DNA of 64,000 nt from Vulcanisaeta thermophila (GTDB lineage: Archaea > Thermoproteota > Thermoprotei > Thermoproteales > Thermocladiaceae), in NCBI RefSeq assembly GCF_001748385.1, contig NZ_BCLI01000007.1, positions 17,043 through 81,042 on the forward strand. Direction: 5' to 3'. The position numbers were made by a program, and so were the translations under genes. Shown here one piece after another: positions 56,798-63,970 of this stretch. Under the pieces are notes generated by a model. It saw nothing but the letters and a program-made list of their open reading frames with translations, was not told where the DNA came from and did not search any database. Numbering within the stretch: the stretch's first letter is position 1; each line of letters begins with the position of its first letter.

Positions 56798-59422
56798 ATG
56801 GTTAGGAGGAGTAAGGAGCTTGAGGAAGAGGAGGAGTATGAGGAGGAAGAGGTGGAGGAGGAAGAGACCGAGACCGAGGAGGAGGAATTATCCATAAGGG
56901 CCGAGACACCCCAGAACACACCACCAGCTATAGTCCTAACGGTAACCTACGACGGAAAGGCAGGCAAGGCTCTGGTTAAGCTTTACGACCCAGTCAATGA
57001 CAGGGTTTACTTCTGGTATGATAACACGGGCCATAGGCCGTATTTACTAACCAATGTAAAGCCCGAGGAGCTAGTGACCAAGTACCCCAAGGTCATTAAC
57101 CACCCAGGGTTCAGCCACATAGAGCTGGTTAAGAGGTACGATGCACTGGAGGACAGGGAGGTGGTTCTCACAAAGATAAATGCCAAGGACCCACTGAGCA
57201 TTGGTGGGAGGCCCGACTCCATAAGGGAGTTACTACCCAAGACGTGGGAGTCCAGGATTAGGTATCACCTCTGTTACATATACGATAATGAGGTGGTGCC
57301 CGGCATGTACTATAGGATTGAGGATGGGAAGCTGGTGCCGGTGACCGTGGAGGTGCCCGCGGAAGTTAATGAATTCATAAATAAGCTATACGCCAATGAC
57401 AGGGATTACCTAGAGGAGGCCAGTAAGTGGATACCGCTCTTTCAAGCCCCTGTACCGAGTATTAAGAGGCTGGCCGTGGACATAGAGGTATTTACACCCC
57501 AGGAAAATAGGATTCCCAACCCCAAGGAGGCCAATTACGAAATAATAGCCATAGGCCTCGCGGGCAGTGATGGGTTGAGGAAGGTCCTAATCCTTAGAAG
57601 GCCTGATAAAACCCTTAAGCCCGAGGATCTGGAGGATCTGATGTATGATGATGTTGAGGTGGAGTTCTTCGATAGCGAGTACGAAATGCTCAGGGAATTC
57701 TTCACAATAATGCTCCAGTACCCAGTAATCATAACATTCAACGGTGATAACTTCGACATGCCCTACATATACCACAGAGCCCTCAAGCTTGGCTTCAAGA
57801 AGGAGGAGATACCAATAACCATTAGGCGCAATGAGGCCTCGGTACCTCTGGGAATACACATAGACCTCTATAAATTCTTCAACATAAGGGCCATTGAGGT
57901 TTACGCATTCGGTGGTAAGTACAGGGGTTTGGATAGGACACTGGACACGATAGCGAACGCCATCGTGGGCATGAACAAACTACCCAGGGATAAGATCGTG
58001 TCCCAGATGAGTTATGTGGAGTTGATAAACTATAACTTCAGGGATGCCTACCTGGAACTATACCTAACAACTTACGATGACAACCTAGTCCTAAGGCTCA
58101 TAATACTCATGTCAAGAATCTCAAAGACACCACCCGATGACCTGGTCAGGAGCCAAATCTCCGCCTGGATCAAGAACATGCTCTACTACGAGCACAGAAG
58201 GAGGGGCTGGTTAATACCCGAGAAGGAGGACATAATAAGGTTTAAGGGTGACGTGGCCACCAAGGCCATTATAAAGGGTAAGAAGTACGCAGGTGCCATA
58301 GTCCTGGATCCCATGCCTGGGATATTCCCCAATGTGTACGTCCTAGACTTCGCAAGCATGTACCCCTCGGTAATTAAGAGGTGGAACCTATCCTACGAAA
58401 CCGTTAAATGCCCCAATGAGAAGTTCATGAATAACAAACCAATACCCGAGCTACCCCATTGGGTATGCACTGATAGGCGTGGATTAACATCATTAATAGT
58501 GGGGCTCCTCAGGGACTTGAGGGCCTATGTCTATAAAAAACTGGCCAAGAGCGAGAGGGAACCAACATTAAAGAGTTATTACAACGTGGTTCAGAGCGCA
58601 ATGAAGGTGTTCATAAACGCATCCTACGGCGTACTGGGCGCCGAGGTATTCCCACTATACTGCCCACCAGCTGCCGAGTTGACCACGGCATTGGCTAGGT
58701 ACGTGCTTTCAAGGACGGTCCTAAAAGCCCTGGAACTAGGCCTAGTACCCATATACGGTGATACCGACAGCCTCTTCATATGGAACCCCAATGAGGAGGC
58801 ATTGAATAAGTTGATTGAGTGGGTTGAGGAGGAGTTTGGTATTGAGATAGAGCTTGACAAGGTTTATAGGCTCGTGGCCATGAGCGGTAGAAAGAAGAAC
58901 TACGTGGGTATCCTGGAGGATGGGGGGTTGGATGTGAAGGGCCTCGTGGGTAAAAAGAAAAACACCCCTGACTTCGCTAAGGATGCCTTCAACGAGGTCT
59001 TGGCGTTGATATCAAGCATAAAGGGGCTGGATGATATTGATAGGGTAGTTAGCGAAGTAAGGAATAGGGTCAGGGATTACTACAGGAAGTTGCAGAGGAA
59101 GGAGATACCACTTAATAAATTGGCCATACGCACAGCCCTCACAAAGCCCCTGGAGGCCTATACAAAGAACACTCCACAGCATGTGAAGGCTGCATTGCAG
59201 CTTAAGCAATTGGGTTATAATGTTAATCCCGGCGATATAATAATCTATGTGAAGACCAAGGGTAAGGATGGTGTCAAGCCAATACAGTTGGCCAGGATCG
59301 ATGAGATAGACCCGGAGAAGTACATTGAATACCTAAGGACGTCCCTGGAACAGGTACTTGATGCCTTTGGGATAGAGTTTGAGAGTATCATGGGCTCCTC
59401 AATAATAGACAATTACTCGTGA
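56798..59422 (+). CDS. polB: Family B DNA polymerase with acidic N-terminal tail
   Basis: 874 residues. Exonuclease motifs are LAVDIEVF, ITFNGDNFDMPYIYHR and TTYDDNL; polymerase motifs are LDFASMYPSVIKRWNLSYE, KVFINASYGVLGAE and IYGDTDSLF. Residues about 5-35 are nearly all Glu, like the tail of PCNA in this window. It is probably the main replicative polymerase (PolB1 type) or PolB3. A TATA-like CCTAATAAATTAG at 56765-56777 lies about 27 bases before the ATG. Confidence 0.95.
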   Translation: MVRRSKELEEEEEYEEEEVEEEETETEEEELSIRAETPQNTPPAIVLTVTYDGKAGKALVKLYDPVNDRVYFWYDNTGHRPYLLTNVKPEELVTKYPKVINHPGFSHIELVKRYDALEDREVVLTKINAKDPLSIGGRPDSIRELLPKTWESRIRYHLCYIYDNEVVPGMYYRIEDGKLVPVTVEVPAEVNEFINKLYANDRDYLEEASKWIPLFQAPVPSIKRLAVDIEVFTPQENRIPNPKEANYEIIAIGLAGSDGLRKVLILRRPDKTLKPEDLEDLMYDDVEVEFFDSEYEMLREFFTIMLQYPVIITFNGDNFDMPYIYHRALKLGFKKEEIPITIRRNEASVPLGIHIDLYKFFNIRAIEVYAFGGKYRGLDRTLDTIANAIVGMNKLPRDKIVSQMSYVELINYNFRDAYLELYLTTYDDNLVLRLIILMSRISKTPPDDLVRSQISAWIKNMLYYEHRRRGWLIPEKEDIIRFKGDVATKAIIKGKKYAGAIVLDPMPGIFPNVYVLDFASMYPSVIKRWNLSYETVKCPNEKFMNNKPIPELPHWVCTDRRGLTSLIVGLLRDLRAYVYKKLAKSEREPTLKSYYNVVQSAMKVFINASYGVLGAEVFPLYCPPAAELTTALARYVLSRTVLKALELGLVPIYGDTDSLFIWNPNEEALNKLIEWVEEEFGIEIELDKVYRLVAMSGRKKNYVGILEDGGLDVKGLVGKKKNTPDFAKDAFNEVLALISSIKGLDDIDRVVSEVRNRVRDYYRKLQRKEIPLNKLAIRTALTKPLEAYTKNTPQHVKAALQLKQLGYNVNPGDIIIYVKTKGKDGVKPIQLARIDEIDPEKYIEYLRTSLEQVLDAFGIEFESIMGSSIIDNYS

Positions 59423-59426
59423 ATCA

Positions 59427-59867
59427 TTACTCCTCAAGCAATTCCTCACCCTCCCCACCAGCCTCCTCCGTGGGTGATAGTATGTTGTTTATTACCTGGT
59501 TTATAACATCATCATTGACATAGGGCATTATCACCACAAACTTCTTCATCTGCATATCCTCACCCATCCACTGACTGTTGTATATTATCTCATACGTTGG
59601 TATCTCCACCTCTGCCTTATCACCAACCCTCTTAACACCGTACTTCTCAACCCTCTTATAGAGTTCCTTAGTGAGAGGTAACTTCAAATTAACCGTCTGC
59701 AGCACATTAAGTACTATGAAATCAGACTCCTCTGGGTTCCATTGATCCAGTAACTTCCTCACGTACTCCTTAACAAGGTCCGTTAACTTAGACCTCACAA
59801 TCTCCTTATTGACTATTGCATTATTCTCCACAAAAACCACCACATTCTCATCAGCAGACTCAGACAT
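59427..59867 (-). CDS. DUF2286-like protein
   Basis: 146 residues from ATG 59867 (MSESADENVVVFVENNAI), 26 bases after a TATA-like CTTAATAAATGG; the frame opens earlier at 59915. Blocks LLDQWNPEESDFIVLNVLQT, then VNLKLPLTKELYKRVEKYG and FVVIMPYVNDD recall the crenarchaeal DUF2286 family of unknown function. The C-terminus is acidic. Confidence 0.6.
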   Translation of the reverse strand: MSESADENVVVFVENNAIVNKEIVRSKLTDLVKEYVRKLLDQWNPEESDFIVLNVLQTVNLKLPLTKELYKRVEKYGVKRVGDKAEVEIPTYEIIYNSQWMGEDMQMKKFVVIMPYVNDDVINQVINNILSPTEEAGGEGEELLEE

Positions 59868-59907
59868 TGGTGGCTCCTCTAAGTCCCATTTATTAAGGAT
59901 TGCCCCA

Positions 59908-60522
59908 TTAACCAACCTTTAAAGTAACGATTACGATCCTCTGCACCGCCGTTGCGTTTGTGAGCACCGCGAGCACGCCTAATCCGTAGGTTATAACCAG
60001 GGGTGTGTGCAGCATTAGGTATGCAATGATTATTACGTAGATTATTAACAGCCTCTCCTCCCTCTCAAGGAGACCCACACCAAGCATCTTAAGCCCCAGC
60101 GCCTCGGCCCTGGCCCTCGTGTAGCTGGTCATTAAGGAGCCCAATATGGAGAGGAGTAGTAACACCGTGGGTACGAAGCCCCCATGGACCAACCATAGGT
60201 CTATGAGGGTTATGAAGTCCACGTACCTATCCAGGGTGGAGTCCAGGAATGCGCCTAACACCGTAGTCCTGCCTAGGTACCGGGCCACCAACCCATCCAC
60301 CATGTCGAAGAAGCCAGCCACTATGAGTAGTACCAACGTTATTACTAAGGCGTGGGGTATGCCCATGTAGATAATCACAGGTGTTGGTAACGCCAGCACC
60401 AGTGATAGAATGGTTATTAGGTTTGGGTTATGGGGCAGCACTTTTATTAATCCACGTTTGAGTATCGCCTTACCTATCCTCTCAATCTCATCCTTTAACC
60501 TCCCCAGAACCACAGTCAACAT
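59908..60522 (-). CDS. CDP-alcohol phosphatidyltransferase family enzyme
   Basis: 204 residues with about six membrane segments. The catalytic motif DMVDGLVARYLGRTTVLGAF followed by LDSTLDRYVD gives the DGxxAR...G...D...D pattern. In archaea such enzymes make archaetidylinositol phosphate or archaetidylserine from CDP-archaeol. The gene overlaps the PadR gene end by 35 bases. Confidence 0.87.
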   Translation of the reverse strand: MLTVVLGRLKDEIERIGKAILKRGLIKVLPHNPNLITILSLVLALPTPVIIYMGIPHALVITLVLLIVAGFFDMVDGLVARYLGRTTVLGAFLDSTLDRYVDFITLIDLWLVHGGFVPTVLLLLSILGSLMTSYTRARAEALGLKMLGVGLLEREERLLIIYVIIIAYLMLHTPLVITYGLGVLAVLTNATAVQRIVIVTLKVG

Positions 60523-60844
60523 CGCAGTTAAACACTTCCTTAAGTATTACTGATATGAAGGACCTTGCCCTTAACCACAGGTCCAGGGCTCCAGGGGCTA
60601 ACCTATACATCTTGGAACCACCACTCTCAAAGCTCTCTATTAAGCCATCCCTCTCCATCTTGTAGAGGACCACGTAGACACCCACGTTCGTAACCCTCAC
60701 ATGAAACCTCTCCCTAACCTCCTTGGCTATTTCATAACCATACATGGGCCTCTCCTGCAGGAGCCTGACTATGTAGATCCACAGGTTCTCCCTGGTCAAC
60801 TTACTCACAAGCCTATCCAGGGCCCTCTCCACACAGTACTTCAT
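60488..60844 (-). CDS. PadR-family transcriptional regulator
   Basis: 118 residues. WIYIVRLLQERPMYGYEIAK is the conserved first part of the PadR winged helix, followed by TNVGVYVVLYKMERDGLIES and a short C-terminal helix for dimerisation. It is in one transcript with the phospholipid synthase gene, which it might regulate. The effector is unknown. Confidence 0.85.
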   Translation of the reverse strand: MKYCVERALDRLVSKLTRENLWIYIVRLLQERPMYGYEIAKEVRERFHVRVTNVGVYVVLYKMERDGLIESFESGGSKMYRLAPGALDLWLRARSFISVILKEVFNCDVDCGSGEVKG

Positions 60845-60911
60845 AGGGCCTGCCTTTTAAGTAAGGGGTCACGTAGCCCTTGGGGACGCTATTACATAAA
60901 TCAATAGAGAA

Positions 60912-60923
60912 AGATTTAATAAC
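60912..60923 (+). promoter_or_regulatory. TATA element of gdhA
   Basis: AGATTTAATAAC is centred about 27 bases before ATG 60945. The box and its upstream TAGAGAAAG match the promoter before the small frame at 51945. Confidence 0.5.
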
Positions 60924-60944
60924 CCCATCCCCTACATAGCCTTG

Positions 60945-62210
60945 ATGTCAGTAATGGGGACTACATTCCTAGAAAGTGTCCTACAAACACTAAAGAGATC
61001 TATAGAGTTGGGCGGGTACCCACAGGAGGTCTATGAGATCCTAAGCAGACCCCAGAGGATAATAACAGTAAACATACCCGTTAGGATGGACAACGGCAAG
61101 ATACAGGTGTTCACGGGTTACAGGGTACAGCACAACAACGCCCTAGGACCATACAAGGGCGGTATTAGGTTCCACCCAGAGGTCATGCTGGATGAGGTCA
61201 TAGCCCTGGCCACGGTGATGACATTAAAAAACGCACTAAACGGCCTACCATACGGTGGAGGGAAGGGAGCCATAGCAGTGGACCCAAAGAAGCTAAGCAG
61301 GAGGGAGCTTGAGGAACTGAGCAGGGGCTACGCAAGGGCCCTGGCACCCTTCATAGGGCCCGAGACCGACATACCAGCGCCCGATGTGGGCACGAACCCA
61401 CAGATAATGGCGTGGATGGTTGATGAGTACAGCAAGATAGCCGGGCGCAACGTGCCCGGCGTCTTCACAGCAAAGCCAGCGGTCCTATGGGGAAACCCAG
61501 TGAGGGAGTACTCCACGGGCTTCGGCGTAGCCGTCTGGGCCAGGGAAGCCGCCAAGAAACTGTGGGGCGGCATTGAGGGGAAGACCGTGGCCGTACAGGG
61601 ATTCGGAAACGTGGGTTACTGGGCAGCTTACTGGCTAACAAAAATGGGGGCCAGGGTAGTCGCGGTCAGCGACATCGGGGGCGGCGTGTACAACCCCAAC
61701 GGTATCGACCTAACCGCCGCGAAGGCCGTTACGGATAAGACGGGCACCGTGGCCAATTACGACAGCACAGGAACCAGGAAGATCACAAACGAGGAACTAC
61801 TGGAACTACCAGTTGATATACTGGTACCCGCGGCCGTGGAGAACGTAATACACAGGGGCAACGCCAACAACATAAAGGCCAAGTTAATAGTGGAGGGGGC
61901 CAACGGACCAACTACCGCGGACGCCGAGGAAATACTACACAAGAAGGGAGTATGGATACTACCAGACCTAGCCGCCAACGCAGGCGGCGTGGTAGTGTCA
62001 TACCTAGAGTGGGTAGAGAACCTACAGTGGTACTTCTGGACAGAGGAAGAAACCAGGAACAGACTAGAGGCAATACTCATGAACACCTTCAACAGAGTAA
62101 TGACCAGATGGAACAAACTAGGCCCAGCAAACGTAACCATAAGAGAAGCAGCATACGTAGAGGCAGTGGACAGAATATACAACGCAATGAAAGTCAGAGG
62201 CTGGATCTAA
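60945..62210 (+). CDS. gdhA: Glutamate dehydrogenase
   Basis: 421 residues from ATG 60945. Motifs are [31 protein letters not shown] (catalytic Lys), [14 protein letters not shown], the NAD(P)-binding [14 protein letters not shown], and VEGANGPTT. It interconverts glutamate and 2-oxoglutarate with ammonia. It is a hexamer in relatives. The 3' quarter uses mostly A-ending codons. Confidence 0.95.
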   Translation: MSVMGTTFLESVLQTLKRSIELGGYPQEVYEILSRPQRIITVNIPVRMDNGKIQVFTGYRVQHNNALGPYKGGIRFHPEVMLDEVIALATVMTLKNALNGLPYGGGKGAIAVDPKKLSRRELEELSRGYARALAPFIGPETDIPAPDVGTNPQIMAWMVDEYSKIAGRNVPGVFTAKPAVLWGNPVREYSTGFGVAVWAREAAKKLWGGIEGKTVAVQGFGNVGYWAAYWLTKMGARVVAVSDIGGGVYNPNGIDLTAAKAVTDKTGTVANYDSTGTRKITNEELLELPVDILVPAAVENVIHRGNANNIKAKLIVEGANGPTTADAEEILHKKGVWILPDLAANAGGVVVSYLEWVENLQWYFWTEEETRNRLEAILMNTFNRVMTRWNKLGPANVTIREAAYVEAVDRIYNAMKVRGWI

Positions 62211-62278
62211 ACAATCAAAACCCATCTCTCCCCCAACCCCAAGAAAACCTTAAAAACACGAAAAACACACAAAAACAA

Positions 62279-62383
62279 GCCGCCGTAGCTCAGCCCGGTC
62301 AGAGCGGCGGGCTGTTAACCCGTAGGCCGTGGCCCGCCAGCCATGGGCGGAAGTCCCGGGTTCGAATCCCGGCGGCGGCGCCA
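62279..62383 (+). tRNA. tRNA-Asn (GTT) with intron in the variable region
   Basis: The acceptor GCCGCCG pairs perfectly with CGGCGGC, the anticodon arm is GCGGG-CTGTTAA-CCCGT with anticodon GTT, and the T arm is CCGGG-TTCGAAT-CCCGG; CCA is encoded. Between anticodon and T arms are 32 bases instead of about five, so about 27 bases (near 62327-62353) are probably an intron outside the anticodon loop. The bases CCGTGG and CCATGG inside it can pair. Confidence 0.92.
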
Positions 62384-62440
62384 AAACCTCATTTTCATGA
62401 ACCCCACGTGGGGTTTGTGGGCGTGGGTTTGCGGGCGCTA
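62384..62440 (+). repeat. Conserved tRNA 3' trailer with AACCCCACGTGGGGTT palindrome (tRNA-Asn copy)
   Basis: AAACCTCAT, TTTCAT, CCCCACGTGGGG, TTTG and GGGCGTGG follow in the same order as after tRNA-Ala at 24670. The 16-bp palindrome at 62400-62415 is perfect. Confidence 0.65.
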
Positions 62441-63480
62441 ACTTTAAAAAGACACTTATCACGTTCAACCCAGCCCGGGGCTCTAGGCAGCCCTGGGCAT
62501 TTCAGACTACTTGGTGTGGAGTGCCGCCGTGCTCTTTCCGCTATGCGGCGGGCGCCGCATAGCGGTGCCCGTTTCTTTCCTTTTCGGTCTTCTACATCTG
62601 GGGCGTCTGCACCTCCTTCTTCATCATTCTTCTTCCCCAGCCCGGGGTGGGTGGGCCCCGGGCTGGGTGCCCAGGGCCTTTCCCCACCCCGAGCCGGGTT
62701 GGCTATGAACCTCTTGAGCACCATATACGCCACGTATGTTTGTCTCATTATAACCAGTGAGGCATTGTGGTCTCTGTCCATTATTCCGTGCCTTGGGCAT
62801 TTGACTTTTCTTTCGCTTAGTTCTTTGACTGGCTGGTATGTCGCACTCTCTATGATACAGAGGCCGCAAATGCTACTTGTGTTTCGTGGGTCTATGCTAA
62901 TTACGTAATAGTGGCCTCCGTGTCCCCTGAATATCGAGGCCTCGTACTCGTATTGATTGTCCATTAGTGCTGGGATTCTTCGGGTTATTAGTGGTGTTTT
63001 GTGGGCTGTTAGGAGGTTAAAGATGCGCTTATATCGTAAAGTGTTTATTTTCCTCTTTTTGGCTAAGCCTCTGAGGTCTTCGATGCCGACTACGCCTTGT
63101 ATGCCGTGAATGTTGCGTAGTCTCCTGAACAGCTTAATCAGCTTAGTGGTTGCCCATAGCGTCACCCACACCCTTACTTGGTTGTGTGGGTTGTCCTCTT
63201 CCTCGCTTGGTATTGGTATTTTCATGTAAATGATGTTGCCGTCCTCGATCATTAATGCGTTGTAGACGCTGGCCCTGCTCCACTCCCTATAAATCACACT
63301 CACGAAGTATTGCTCAAACTCATTAATCACGACGTCCGTATTCACGTCACTGGGCATCAAACACGAAATATCAACTGACCTAGCATTCTGATCCACGCCG
63401 CAAATCAGCACTGGGTTTGTGTTGTTAAGAGCGTCTTGCCCTGGGTTCCCTGCGTTCTTGTTCTTGGTTTTCCTCGCCAT
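62395..63480 (-). CDS. TnpB-like RuvC/zinc-ribbon protein lacking the N-terminal half
   Basis: 361 residues. RuvC-I is VLICGVDQN with Asp30, RuvC-II GVVGIEDLRGLAKKRK with Glu134, the zinc ribbon is C205/C208 and C228/H231, and RuvC-III is HGIMDRDHNAS with Asp235/237. Usual TnpB proteins have about 150-180 residues (wedge and REC) before RuvC-I; here there are only 26, and an in-frame TAG at 63511-63513 excludes a longer start. Residues 261-361 are low-complexity, GC-rich and coincide with DNA hairpins, so they may be RNA scaffold rather than useful protein. ATG 63480 follows GGTGAGG (63483-63489). Confidence 0.75.
   Translation of the reverse strand: MARKTKNKNAGNPGQDALNNTNPVLICGVDQNARSVDISCLMPSDVNTDVVINEFEQYFVSVIYREWSRASVYNALMIEDGNIIYMKIPIPSEEEDNPHNQVRVWVTLWATTKLIKLFRRLRNIHGIQGVVGIEDLRGLAKKRKINTLRYKRIFNLLTAHKTPLITRRIPALMDNQYEYEASIFRGHGGHYYVISIDPRNTSSICGLCIIESATYQPVKELSERKVKCPRHGIMDRDHNASLVIMRQTYVAYMVLKRFIANPARGGERPWAPSPGPTHPGLGKKNDEEGGADAPDVEDRKGKKRAPLCGARRIAERARRHSTPSSLKCPGLPRAPGWVERDKCLFKVSARKPTPTNPTWGS
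62469..62497 (-). other. Imperfect hairpin in the 3' end of the TnpB-like gene
   Basis: CCCAG/CTGGG and GGCT/AGCC stack around a five-base bulge and a loop of CTAGGC type. Its left arm CCCAGCCCGGGG repeats at 62636-62647. Confidence 0.5.
62538..62565 (-). other. Perfect 12-bp hairpin in the TnpB-like gene
   Basis: CCGCTATGCGGC and GCCGCATAGCGG are separated by the four bases GGGC. The pairing is perfect and lies in the low-complexity 3' third of the reading frame. Confidence 0.8.
62636..62667 (-). other. Perfect 12-bp GC hairpin in the TnpB-like gene
   Basis: CCCAGCCCGGGG and CCCCGGGCTGGG are separated by TGGGTGGG. It lies directly after the codons of the RuvC-III region, where TnpB guide-RNA scaffolds usually lie. 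Confidence 0.8.
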
Positions 63481-63482
63481 GA

Positions 63483-63613
63483 CCTCACCCGTGCTGGTTC
63501 CCCTGGCCCTCTAGCGTGGCTTGCCCGAGTCTTCTCGGGCGAGCCACACCGGGCCCTATTGGGATTTAGTGTTGGCGGGCCCGGAGGGCCTTGGGGAACC
63601 AGCACAGGTGAGG
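63483..63613. ncRNA. Three-way-junction-like structured element at the TnpB-like gene start
   Basis: P1: 63483-63503 pairs with 63593-63613 (20 of 21). P2: GGCCCTC 63505-63511 with GAGGGCC 63584-63590. P3: 63516-63529 with 63534-63547, 14 pairs with one T-G. P4: CGGGCCC 63550-63556 with GGGCCCG 63577-63583. P1 contains the ribosome binding site of the TnpB-like gene on the minus strand. Whether it acts as RNA, or as DNA (a transposon end), is inference. Confidence 0.6.
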
Positions 63614-63708
63614 CGTGGTTGGGCATTGAGCAGTGTTTGTCGTCTAAGTGTCATTGCTTCTTGTGTGTCTTGGTCATTGGGTTCCCTGCCCCCTTGCCCC
63701 TTCTCCCT

Positions 63709-63759
63709 TGGTCCGTGGGCTCGCGTCCTCCCCTACCTCATCCGTGAGTCCGCGGACCA
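63709..63759. other. 17-bp hairpin with C/T-rich loop (first of twin hairpins)
   Basis: 63709-63725 pairs with 63743-63759 at all 17 positions if G-T pairs are allowed; the loop is TCCTCCCCTACCTCATC. Confidence 0.75.
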
Positions 63760-63813
63760 GCCCGTGGGGTTGACCAGCTCCTCCTCTACCTCATCACTGG
63801 CACCACCACGGGC
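63760..63813. other. Second twin hairpin with nearly the same loop
   Basis: 63760-63777 pairs with 63797-63813 (16 pairs with three one-base bulges); the loop holds TCCTCCTCTACCTCATC, one base different from the first hairpin. Confidence 0.7.
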
Positions 63814-63821
63814 CCAGGCCC

Positions 63822-63866
63822 CCCTCACGAGGGACCCTATCATTTCATGGGCAATCCCCGTGAGGG
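63822..63866. other. Third hairpin of the row
   Basis: CCCTCACG (63822-63829) pairs with CGTGAGGG (63859-63866), GGGA with TCCC and CCC with GGG inside, with a one-base and a three-base bulge. Apart from these structures 63614-63708 and 63867-64000 hold no gene I can support. Confidence 0.65.
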
Positions 63867-63956
63867 ATTAAGCATAGGAGAGTGGGAGGGAGGAGGGGTT
63901 TGAGGCAGGGAACCCAGGGCCATTAGTTACTGCTAAACATAACCCACGCTATCCAC

Positions 63957-63970
63957 AACCCCACGTGGGG
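63957..63970. repeat. Third copy of the AACCCCACGTGGGG palindrome
   Basis: These 14 bases are identical to 62400-62413. On the minus strand they are followed by GTTGTGG and CGTGGGTT, similar to the tRNA trailers. A further RNA gene may lie just beyond the window. Confidence 0.5.

Larger units (their letters stand above)
63439..63919. repeat. 15-bp inverted repeat pair flanking the upstream structured region
   Basis: CCCTGGGTTCCCTGC at 63439-63453 (inside the first codons of the TnpB-like gene) is repeated inverted at 63905-63919 without mismatch; a 12-base direct match lies at 63678-63689. Confidence 0.65.

Noticed and set aside
62444..62456. TATA-like CTTTAAAAAGAC after tRNA-Asn
   Set aside because: It lies in the end of the TnpB-like frame and no gene starts 25 bases away in either direction that I can support.
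61952..62908. 318-codon open frame running from gdhA through tRNA-Asn
   Set aside because: It crosses a tRNA gene and reads gdhA out of frame; there is no recognisable protein.
63405..63871. Several open frames on both strands of the GC-rich end region
   Set aside because: Their products are Pro/Gly/Ser/Arg-rich without family features, as expected from GC-rich hairpin DNA.
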